Below the pieces are notes generated by a model. It did no database searches. It was not told the DNA's origin and saw only the letters and a list, made by a program, of their open reading frames with translations. Below, in pieces: positions 8,387 through 16,083 of a DNA stretch of 48,675 nt. A program made the translations under genes and the position numbers. The DNA comes from Mycobacterium sp. (lineage in GTDB: Bacteria; Actinomycetota; Actinomycetes; Mycobacteriales; Mycobacteriaceae). Where the stretch lies: the NCBI GenBank assembly GCA_031292665.1, contig JARLGR010000113.1, forward strand, positions 1-48,675. Direction: 5' to 3'. Positions within the stretch are counted from its first letter, which is position 1; the number at the start of each line of letters is the position of its first letter.

Positions 8387-9085
8387 TTATAGCGCGGAGA
8401 CCCCGGCCAGTTGTCGCACCTCGACGGCCGAAGCCGGGATCGTCGACGCGATCTTGACGGCCTCGTCACGGTCAGCGGCGCCCAGCAGGTAGACGCCGGT
8501 GGCCACTTCGGCGCCTTCCGCGTACGGTCCGTCGGTGATGACGATCTCGCCGTCGCGCACCCGCACCGTCGTCGCCGTCGATCGGTCGTGCAGTGCGGCG
8601 CCGCCGAGTACGTGATCGCCCGCGGCGCTCGAGAACTCGCCGTGGCGCGCCGCCAACGCGTCCCACTCCGGGGTGAACGGTGGGTGGGCGGATGCCGGTG
8701 GTTCCAGCAGCAAAGCGATCCAGTCGTTGCCGGTCAGGCCGCGGGACGGCTCAAGCGGGTTGAGCAGGGGCCATAGCTCTACGGCGCCGTGCTCGGCGGC
8801 CGGGATGTCGCGGGCCAGAGCCAATGCCTCGTCGAGGTTTTCGGCCTCGAATACGTAGTAGCCACCCGCCACTTCGGCACCTTCGGGGAATGGGCCGTCG
8901 GTGATGATCGGCGCATCCGGACCGCCGGTGATGCGCACCGCGGTCGCCGCGGGCGCCAAGGCGTCACCACCGCGGATCGCCGAGGCGGCTTTGGCGTGGA
9001 AGGCCTGGTAGGCCGCTATCTCGGCTGCCCGCTCGTCGGGTGTGCGCTCGCGCTCCCGGCTGATCAATAGGGCGAAGTACTGCAT
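8387..9085 (-). CDS. Tandem YCII-domain protein paired with ECF sigma factor
   Basis: A 232-residue soluble protein made of two YCII/DGPF domains. Domain 1 (about 1-110) starts MQYFALLISRE and has TDGPFPEGAEVAGGYYVFEA. Domain 2 (about 115-232) carries the matching TDGPYAEGAEVATGVYLLGA. YCII domains have a ferredoxin-like fold with a His/Asp pocket, and their reaction is unknown. Genes of this family sit beside ECF41/42 sigma factors in actinobacteria and are presumed members or effectors of that regulon. A GGAGGTGACGACAG ribosome-binding region precedes the ATG. The gene is first in a two-gene minus-strand operon with the sigma factor directly behind it. Confidence 0.9.
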   Translation of the reverse strand: MQYFALLISRERERTPDERAAEIAAYQAFHAKAASAIRGGDALAPAATAVRITGGPDAPIITDGPFPEGAEVAGGYYVFEAENLDEALALARDIPAAEHGAVELWPLLNPLEPSRGLTGNDWIALLLEPPASAHPPFTPEWDALAARHGEFSSAAGDHVLGGAALHDRSTATTVRVRDGEIVITDGPYAEGAEVATGVYLLGAADRDEAVKIASTIPASAVEVRQLAGVSAL

Positions 9086-9183
9086 CTGTCGTCACCTCCG
9101 GATAGTGAGCGAAGCCTTGCGCTCCACTCTCTACCTATTCGACGAACTGCGCAGCCAGGATTCCGACAGCGCGCCGAAAAAAA

Positions 9184-10080
9184 TTAGGCGGCCGCCCCCG
9201 GCTTGAGGTAGGTGACCAAACTGCAGTCCAGCATCTCGTCGGCGAAGTAGTGTTCGCAGCCACGCAGATACTTCATGTACCGGTCGTAGACCTCTTCGGA
9301 GGTCACCTCGATGGCCTTGTCCCGGTTGGACTCCAACGTGTCGCCCCAGATGCGCAGCGTCTTGATGTAGTGCGGACGCAGCGAAAGTGGTTCGGGCACA
9401 ACGAAACCCGCCTTCTCGCCGTGTTCGACCATCATCTCGGTAGACGGCAGGCGGCCGCCGGGAAAGATCTCGGTGATGATGAACTTGATGAAGCGCACCG
9501 TCTCGAAGGTCAGTTTCTTACCTCGGGCGGCCATGTTGTAGGGGTGGTAGCTGACGCTGCTTTGGACGGTCATCCGGCCGTCGTCGGGCATGATGTCGAA
9601 ACACCGTTTGAAGTAGTCGTCGTAGTTCTCGTGCCCGAAGTGCTCGAAGGCTTCGATCGACACGATCCGGTCGACGGGCTCGCTGAAGTCCTCCCAGCCG
9701 TGCAGCCGCACGTCATGCGACCGGTTGGTGTCGAGCTCACCCAGCACCCGCTCACAGCGGGCGTGCTGGTTTTTGGACAGCGTCAGGCCGATGACGTTGA
9801 CGTCGTACTTCTCGACGGCGCGCTTCATGGTGGTGCCCCACCCGCAGCCGATGTCCAGCAGGGTCATGCCCGGCTTGAGGTCGAGCTTGTCCAGGTTGAG
9901 GTCGATCTTGGCGTATTGGGCCTCTTCCAGGGTCATGTCGTCGCGCTCGAAATAGGCGCAGCTGTAGATCCGGGTCGGGTCCTGGAACAGGGCGAAAAAG
10001 TCGTCGGAGACGTCGTAGTGCGCCTGAATGTCTTCGAAGCGGGTCCGCGTCCTCGTCGGACCACTCGGTTGCTCAGCCAT
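9184..10080 (-). CDS. mmaA4: Hydroxymycolate synthase MmaA4 (Hma)
   Basis: SAM-dependent methyltransferase of the cyclopropane-mycolate family. It converts the distal double bond of the meromycolate chain into an alpha-methyl hydroxy group, the precursor of keto- and methoxymycolates. The 298 residues contain the SAM-binding glycine motif [11 protein letters not shown], the substrate-pocket [15 protein letters not shown] and the family terminus [13 protein letters not shown], which is particular to MmaA4. It is the last gene of the minus-strand mmaA1-A2-A3-A4 series, 80 bases after mmaA3. AGGAG lies 12 bases upstream of the ATG, rather far. After the stop the transcript has a run of seven Us in otherwise GC-rich sequence. 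Confidence 0.96.
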   Translation of the reverse strand: MAEQPSGPTRTRTRFEDIQAHYDVSDDFFALFQDPTRIYSCAYFERDDMTLEEAQYAKIDLNLDKLDLKPGMTLLDIGCGWGTTMKRAVEKYDVNVIGLTLSKNQHARCERVLGELDTNRSHDVRLHGWEDFSEPVDRIVSIEAFEHFGHENYDDYFKRCFDIMPDDGRMTVQSSVSYHPYNMAARGKKLTFETVRFIKFIITEIFPGGRLPSTEMMVEHGEKAGFVVPEPLSLRPHYIKTLRIWGDTLESNRDKAIEVTSEEVYDRYMKYLRGCEHYFADEMLDCSLVTYLKPGAAA

Positions 10081-10160
10081 GCTCGTCTTGTTCTCCTGGA
10101 TTCACTGCTCAAACGCAGGCACGCGTCGTCGAGATATCTGACGTGCAACGATACCGAAGG

Positions 10161-11042
10161 TCACTTCTCCAACGTGAACTGGTTGCAGTCGACGTAACCG
10201 GTCCGGAACACCTTGGCGCACCCGGTCAGGTACTTCATGTACATCTCGTAGACCTCTTCGGACTGGATCGCGATGGCCTCGTCCTTGTGTGCCTCCAGCG
10301 CCTCGGCCCACAGGTCGAGGGTCCTGGCGAAGTCCGACTGCAGCGACTGGATGCGGGCCACCTTGAACCCCACCTTCGTCGCGTGCTCCTCGACTTTCTC
10401 GATCATCGGCAGCCGGCCGCCCGGGAAGATGTCGGTGACGATGAACCTCATGAATTTCGCCATCTCCATCGTCAACGGGATGCCGCGCTCCATGACCTGC
10501 TTGACGTGCAGCCCGGTGATCGAGTGCAGCAGCATCACGCCGTCGTCGGGCATCGCGTTGTAGGTGAATTTGAAGAAATCGTCGTAGCGGTGAAAACCGA
10601 AGTGCTCCAACGCCTCGATCACGACGATGCGGTCCACCGGTTCGGTGTACTCGGCCCAGTCGCGCAGCAGGACCTGCCGCGAGCGGTCGCTGTCGATCTG
10701 GTCGAGGACCTGCTGGCAGTACGCGTGCTGGTTCTTCGACAGCGTGAGCCCGACCACGTTGACGTCGTAGCGCTCGATGGCGCGCTTCATCACCGAACCC
10801 CAGCCGCAGCCGACGTCGAGCAGGGTCATCCCCGGCTCCAGCCCCAGCTTGTCCAGCGTCAGGTCGAGTTTGGCGAGCTGCGCCTCGTGCAGCGTCATGT
10901 CCTCGCGCGGGAAGTACGCGCAGCTATAGGTGCGCGTCGGATCCACGAACAGCGCGAAAAACTCGTTCGACAGGTCGTAGTGCGCCTGGACATTGTCGAG
11001 GTTCGACCGCTTGAGCGTGGCCCCCACTCGATTCTCGACCAT
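10161..11042 (-). CDS. mmaA3: Methoxymycolate synthase MmaA3
   Basis: SAM-dependent O-methyltransferase that turns hydroxymycolate made by MmaA4 into methoxymycolate. The start was set at ATG 11042 (MVENRVGATLKRSN), preceded by GGGAGG. This gives 293 residues, the M. tuberculosis length; the longer open frame adds 24 unlikely residues. The SAM motif is [11 protein letters not shown], and the C-terminus CNQFTLEK is typical of the group. Gly98 ([13 protein letters not shown]) is present; its change to Asp inactivates MmaA3 in some BCG strains and removes methoxymycolates. On this sign the enzyme should be active, which points away from species that lack methoxymycolates. Assignment against the other paralogs rests on overall similarity and gene order. 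Confidence 0.93.
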   Translation of the reverse strand: MVENRVGATLKRSNLDNVQAHYDLSNEFFALFVDPTRTYSCAYFPREDMTLHEAQLAKLDLTLDKLGLEPGMTLLDVGCGWGSVMKRAIERYDVNVVGLTLSKNQHAYCQQVLDQIDSDRSRQVLLRDWAEYTEPVDRIVVIEALEHFGFHRYDDFFKFTYNAMPDDGVMLLHSITGLHVKQVMERGIPLTMEMAKFMRFIVTDIFPGGRLPMIEKVEEHATKVGFKVARIQSLQSDFARTLDLWAEALEAHKDEAIAIQSEEVYEMYMKYLTGCAKVFRTGYVDCNQFTLEK

Positions 11043-11131
11043 GATGTCCTCCCGACTGGATCGGCACCTTGGCTCGATACCGTCCCCCGGCACCCTACAC
11101 GGGGCCGGCCCCATCCCCCATGTTTGATGTC

Positions 11132-11181
11132 GCGCGCCACTGGGGTTTCTCGACTGGTTCGGATCCCAGTGTGACGCGCGC
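11132..11181 (-). terminator. Bulged stem-loop between mmaA2 and mmaA3
   Basis: CACTGGG (11138-11144) pairs with CCCAGTG (11165-11171). GCGCGC flanks on both sides (11132-11137 with 11176-11181) extend the stem across a four-base bulge. The stem begins 6 bases after the mmaA2 stop. No U-run follows on the minus strand, so it may attenuate, process or partly terminate the message before mmaA3. Confidence 0.5.
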
Positions 11182-11186
11182 CACCA

Positions 11187-12080
11187 CTATTTCTCCAGAG
11201 TGAACTGGTTGACGTCGATGTAGCCCGTCCGGAACGCCCCGGCGCAGCCGGTCAGGTACTTCATGTACCGCTCGTAGACCTCGTCGGACTGGATGGCGAT
11301 GGCCTCGTCCCGGTGCGCCTCCAGGGCCTGCGCCCACAGGTCCAGAGTGCGGGCGTAATGCGGCTGCAGCGACTGCCGGCGGGTCACCGTGAACCCGGCT
11401 TTCGCCGAGCGCTCGCCCACCATCTCGATCGACGGCAACCGGCCGCCCGGGAAGATCTCGGTGACGATGAACTTGATGAAGCGGGCCATGTCGAAGGTGA
11501 GCGGGATGCCACGCTCGACGCACTGCGGTCCCGTCAGCCCGGTGATGGTGTGCAGCAGCATCACGCCGTCGGCGGGCAGGAGGTTGTGGGCCATCGCGAA
11601 GAAGTCGTCGTAGCGCTCGTGACCGAAGTGCTCGAACGCGCCGATCGACACGATGCGGTCGACGGGCTCGTCGAACTGTTCCCAGCCGGCCAGCAATACC
11701 CGCTTGCCGCGGGCTTCCCCCGCAAGCGGGCGGTGCCCCGAGTCCATGGCGTCGAACGCCTTCTGGACGTGGGCCGCCTGGTTCTTCGACAACGTCAACC
11801 CGACGACGTTGACGTCGTAGTTTTCGATGGCGCGGCGCATGGTCGCGCCCCAGCCGCAGCCGACGTCGAGCAGCGTCATCCCCGGCCGCAGTCCAAGCTT
11901 CCCCAGCGCCAGGTCGATCTTGGCGAGCTGCGCCTCTTCCAGCGTCATGTCGTCGCGCTCGAAGTAGGCGCAGCTGTACGTCTGGGTGGAGTCGAGGAAC
12001 AGCCGGAAGAAGTCGTCGGACAGGTCGTAATGCGCCTGCACATCGTCGAAGTGCGGCGTCAGATCCTTCTTCTCGGCCAC
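11187..12080 (-). CDS. mmaA2: Mycolate cyclopropane synthase MmaA2-like
   Basis: SAM-dependent methyltransferase of the mycolate family. MmaA2 forms the distal cis-cyclopropane of alpha-mycolates and also acts on oxygenated mycolates. The 297 residues contain [11 protein letters not shown] (SAM site), the [20 protein letters not shown] block and IDVNQFTLEK at the end. The start is a GTG at 12080 with GAGG 8 bases upstream, formed by the end of mmaA1. Between FDAMD and RVLLAGWEQF there are about eight more residues than at the same place in MmaA3 and MmaA4 of this cluster (SGHRPLAGEARGK), an apparent in-frame insertion into a loop. The next gene upstream, mmaA1, ends only 10 bases away. Best match is MmaA2; a related Cma/Pca paralog is the alternative. 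Confidence 0.9.
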   Translation of the reverse strand: MAEKKDLTPHFDDVQAHYDLSDDFFRLFLDSTQTYSCAYFERDDMTLEEAQLAKIDLALGKLGLRPGMTLLDVGCGWGATMRRAIENYDVNVVGLTLSKNQAAHVQKAFDAMDSGHRPLAGEARGKRVLLAGWEQFDEPVDRIVSIGAFEHFGHERYDDFFAMAHNLLPADGVMLLHTITGLTGPQCVERGIPLTFDMARFIKFIVTEIFPGGRLPSIEMVGERSAKAGFTVTRRQSLQPHYARTLDLWAQALEAHRDEAIAIQSDEVYERYMKYLTGCAGAFRTGYIDVNQFTLEK

Positions 12081-12090
12081 GCCGTTCGCC

Positions 12091-13016
<926 letters not shown>

Positions 13017-13043
13017 CAACCCTAAAGCAGCCTGACCCTGGCG

Positions 13044-13961
13044 TCAGCCGGCTTCGGCGAAGTTGCTAGTCAGCACGCCGATCAGGCGATCCCAGAGTTG
13101 CTGAGGCAGGTCATGGGCCATGCCGTCAAACAAGACTAGTCGAGCGCCGTCGATGGCGCGCGCAACGGCCCGGGCACCGGAGGGGCGCATCAGCTTGTCC
13201 GCCCGGCCGTGTATCACCACGGTCGGTGCGGCCGTCCGACGGTTGTAGCGCACCAGGCTGCCGCTGCCCAGGACCGCGCTGAAGTGGCGGGCGACGCCCC
13301 ACGGGTAATAGCTGCGGTCGTAGCCCTCTGCCGCATCGGCGCGCACCTGCTCCTCGGTCGTGCGGTACCGCGGACTGCCGATGATGCTGGTAACGCGCAC
13401 GGCGTTGTCGATGATGACCTCGCGCGGGGAACTCGGCGGCGGCCCCTTGAGGATCGCCAGCAATGCGCGCGGGGCCGGCGGCGGCAGGAACCGCCGATTG
13501 TTGCTGGAGAAGATGACCGCCAGCGACTTCGTCCGCTCGGTGAAGCGGGCCGCGAAGACCTGGGCGATCATGCCTCCCATCGACGCCCCGACGATGTGGG
13601 CGCGCTCGATGCCGAGGTGGTCCAGCAGCGCGGCGGCATCGTCGGCCATGTCTTCGAGGCCGTAGGGGGCCTGCCCCGGCAGGCCGAGCCAGAAGCGCAG
13701 CAGCCGCGGGACAAGCGGCTGGCCGGAGCGGGGCGGCTCGGTCTTGTGGGACAGGCCGACGTCGCGGTTGTCGTACCGGATCACGCGCAGGCCCTGAGCC
13801 ACCAGCTTTTCGCAGAAGCCGGTGCGCCACAGCAGGAGTTGCGCGCCCAGCCCCATGATGAGGAGCACAGGCGGGTCGTCGAGGTCGCCCATGTCCTCGT
13901 AGTAGAGCTCGAGGTCGCCCTCGGGATGGGCCACTGCCGCATGGCCGGTGCGAATCTTCAT
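13044..13961 (-). CDS. lipG: Alpha/beta-hydrolase esterase LipG
   Basis: Serine hydrolase of 305 residues with an alpha/beta-hydrolase fold. The nucleophile elbow is GASMGG (around residue 131), the oxyanion strand is LLIMGLGAQLLLW, the acid is probably in HGRADKLM and the histidine in DGMAHDLP. In M. tuberculosis LipG has been described as a phospholipase and thioesterase involved in envelope remodelling, and it always adjoins mmaA1. The ATG at 13961 is preferred; a GTG one codon upstream is also possible, since AGGG lies at a suitable distance for either. It starts 9 bases after the kinase-like gene and probably shares its transcript. Confidence 0.93.
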   Translation of the reverse strand: MKIRTGHAAVAHPEGDLELYYEDMGDLDDPPVLLIMGLGAQLLLWRTGFCEKLVAQGLRVIRYDNRDVGLSHKTEPPRSGQPLVPRLLRFWLGLPGQAPYGLEDMADDAAALLDHLGIERAHIVGASMGGMIAQVFAARFTERTKSLAVIFSSNNRRFLPPPAPRALLAILKGPPPSSPREVIIDNAVRVTSIIGSPRYRTTEEQVRADAAEGYDRSYYPWGVARHFSAVLGSGSLVRYNRRTAAPTVVIHGRADKLMRPSGARAVARAIDGARLVLFDGMAHDLPQQLWDRLIGVLTSNFAEAG

Positions 13962-13970
13962 CACACTGCC

Positions 13971-15317
13971 CTACACCTCGATGTCGGACTGGTGCTCGCG
14001 GCTTACCTCGACCATGAAGTTGGCGAAGTATCCCGTCAGCTGCGGGTCGGACATCATCTGCCACTTCGGCGCCAGCAACTTCATGTACCGCTCGACGTAG
14101 AGGAACTGCTTGCCGATCAGCACCAGCTCGCGGGGCAGCTTGACGTCGTAGGCATCGGCCAGCGCCGACAGCTGCCGGCCGATGTCCGCGTACGACATGT
14201 CCCCCAGCGTCTGCACGGTCAACGGGGCGGCGAAGCGCTCCAGGTCCCTGGCGGCCTCGGCCTCGGGCTTCATGGTGCCCACGGCGCCCATCAGCACGAC
14301 GATCTTGCCGGCGGCGGCGTGGTCCTTCTTGACCAGCAGCGCGTACACCAGCTCGCGCAGCAGCCAACGGGTGCGCGGGTCGATGCGGCCCATGATCCCG
14401 AAGTCGAAGAACACGATCCGGCCCGCCTCGTCGACGTAGAGGTTGCCCGCGTGCAGGTCGCCGTGGAACAGCCCGTGCCGCAGACCGCCCTCGAAGAGGC
14501 TGAACAACAGCGCCTTGACCAGCTCGACCCCGTCGAATCCGGCCTTGCGGATGGCGGCCGCGTCGTCGATCCGGATGCCCTGCACCCGCTCCATGGTCAG
14601 CACCCGCCCGCTGGTGAAGTCCCAGTACACCTGCGGCACGCGGATGGTCTTGCCCAAGGGGGAGACGTGCAGGTGCGAGACCCACGCCTCCATGGACTGC
14701 GCCTCCAGGCGGAAGTCGAGCTCCTCGGCGAGATTGTCCGCGAAGTCGGCGACCACGTCCTGTGCCGACAACCGGCGGCCCAGCTTGGCCAGTTCGACGG
14801 CCTGCGCGAAGCGCTTGAGGATCTGCAGGTCGGCGGCCACGCGGCGGCGGATGCCCGGCCGCTGGATCTTGACGACGACCTCTTCGCCGGTGTGCAGCGT
14901 GGCGTTGTGCACCTGCGCGATGGAGGCCGACGCGAATGGCGTCTCCTCCCACGTGGCGAACAGCTCGGCGGGGTCCCGGCCGAGGTCCTCGACGAAGAGC
15001 TTGTGGACCTCTTGGGGGTCGGCCGGCGGCACCCGGTCCAGCAGGCCGCGGAATTCGCGCGACAGCGACTCCCCGAACGCTCCGGGGCTCGACGCGATGA
15101 TCTGCCCGAACTTGACGTAGGTGGGACCGAGGTCGGCGAAGGTGTGCGGCAGCTGCTTGACCACTTTCTGCTGCCACGGCCCCTTGCCCGGCAGCTTGGT
15201 GACGATGCGAGCGGTGGTGCGGGTGACCTGCCAACCGGTGACGGCTACCCGGGCCGCTTCGACCGGCAACGGCACCCGGTCCAGTTTGGCCACCTGGCGG
15301 TGTTTGGTAGACGTCAT
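13971..15317 (-). CDS. ABC1/UbiB-family kinase-like protein
   Basis: Atypical protein-kinase-like (AarF/ABC1/UbiB) protein, 448 residues from ATG 15317. Family signatures: the KxGQ motif YVKFGQIIASSPGAFGES (about residues 80-97), the ATP-contacting lysine VVKIQRPG, the catalytic HGDLHAGNLYVDE and the metal-binding FFDFGIMGRID. UbiB relatives support isoprenoid quinone metabolism or lipid transport by hydrolysing ATP; the role here is not established. It matches the Rv0647c position upstream of lipG. A GTG 19 codons further upstream (15374) is the alternative start. I preferred MTSTKHRQVAKLDRVP because the extra segment (NWDSTPPIWQTAG) looks noncoding, but neither start has a good ribosome-binding site. 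Confidence 0.9.
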   Translation of the reverse strand: MTSTKHRQVAKLDRVPLPVEAARVAVTGWQVTRTTARIVTKLPGKGPWQQKVVKQLPHTFADLGPTYVKFGQIIASSPGAFGESLSREFRGLLDRVPPADPQEVHKLFVEDLGRDPAELFATWEETPFASASIAQVHNATLHTGEEVVVKIQRPGIRRRVAADLQILKRFAQAVELAKLGRRLSAQDVVADFADNLAEELDFRLEAQSMEAWVSHLHVSPLGKTIRVPQVYWDFTSGRVLTMERVQGIRIDDAAAIRKAGFDGVELVKALLFSLFEGGLRHGLFHGDLHAGNLYVDEAGRIVFFDFGIMGRIDPRTRWLLRELVYALLVKKDHAAAGKIVVLMGAVGTMKPEAEAARDLERFAAPLTVQTLGDMSYADIGRQLSALADAYDVKLPRELVLIGKQFLYVERYMKLLAPKWQMMSDPQLTGYFANFMVEVSREHQSDIEV

Positions 15318-15460
15318 TCCAGCAGTCTGCCAAATCGGTGGTGTCGAGTCCCAATTCACTGTGACCGCGGTCACGGGCGGGACGACCCTCGAGCGTGCAC
15401 TCAGTGCGAAAATCCGGCCGCAATTTCGCGGTGATTACGCGTTCGGCGATGATTTGGCGC

Positions 15461-16054
15461 TCAGGATTTGACCCAAGGCTTGACCCACCCTTCCATCTCC
15501 CAGTTCTCCACCCCGGCGATCAGCTCGTACATGGTGGCGCCGTCGATGGATTCGCGGATGATGTCGGCGTGGCCGGCGTGCCGGGCCAGCTCGTTGATCA
15601 CGTGCAGGATCACCCAGCGCACCGACCACGCCTTCTGGTTCTTGGGGAACCACGGGATGTCCTGCGGGACGGGCACCGCGGCGTCGAGGTCCGCGGTGTC
15701 CACCAGCCGCAGCGACTCCGCGTTCTGGGCTTCGAAGGCCCGCAGCAGCGCGGCCAGCGTCTCGTCGGGCCGCATCACGTGCTGATCCGCGAAGTCCCGG
15801 GCGATCTCCTCGAACGGTCGGGTGTCCTTCGGCGGTGCGTCCGGCGCCGCGGCGACTCGTCCCATCCAGCTGCGCTGCAGCCCGGTGGCGTGCTTGACGA
15901 GCCCGCCGATCGACAGCGCGCTGACCGACGGCGTGGACCGGGCCCGGTCGTCGGTGAGACCGTAGGAGACGGCGAAATATGCGCTCTGGTGAAACGCCAA
16001 AAATTCGCGCAGGGCGTTGCGTTCGTCGGACACGGGTGGGGCGAGGGCGGGCAT
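15461..16054 (-). CDS. DinB / DUF664-family protein
   Basis: A 197-residue four-helix-bundle protein of the DinB superfamily. The DUF664 signature NELARHAGHADIIRESIDG near residues 150-170 contains the C-terminal metal-binding histidines, and an N-terminal His (SIGGLVKHATGLQRSW) supplies the third ligand. Many actinobacterial members are mycothiol- or other thiol-dependent transferases. The substrate here is unknown. AAGGA lies 8 bases upstream of ATG 16054. It is divergent from the mannosidase gene with only 29 bases between starts, so the two promoters must overlap. I do not recall a counterpart at this place in M. tuberculosis. Confidence 0.9.
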   Translation of the reverse strand: MPALAPPVSDERNALREFLAFHQSAYFAVSYGLTDDRARSTPSVSALSIGGLVKHATGLQRSWMGRVAAAPDAPPKDTRPFEEIARDFADQHVMRPDETLAALLRAFEAQNAESLRLVDTADLDAAVPVPQDIPWFPKNQKAWSVRWVILHVINELARHAGHADIIRESIDGATMYELIAGVENWEMEGWVKPWVKS

Positions 16055-16071
16055 TCGTCGATCCTTGACCG

Positions 16072-16077
16072 TAAAGT
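16072..16077 (+). promoter_or_regulatory. -10 element for a probable leaderless mannosidase transcript
   Basis: TAAAGT fits TANNNT and ends 6 bases before the mannosidase ATG at 16084, so transcription would begin at the start codon itself. No clear -35 box is seen at the expected place. No Shine-Dalgarno sequence precedes the ATG, in keeping with a leaderless message. Confidence 0.45.
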
Positions 16078-16083
16078 GCGGGG

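Noticed and set aside
13126..15423. 765-codon minus-strand frame across lipG and the ABC1 gene, plus a 741-codon plus-strand frame
   Set aside because: Shadows of lipG and the kinase-like gene in other frames. The true frames carry conserved motifs (GASMGG, HGDLHAGNLY).
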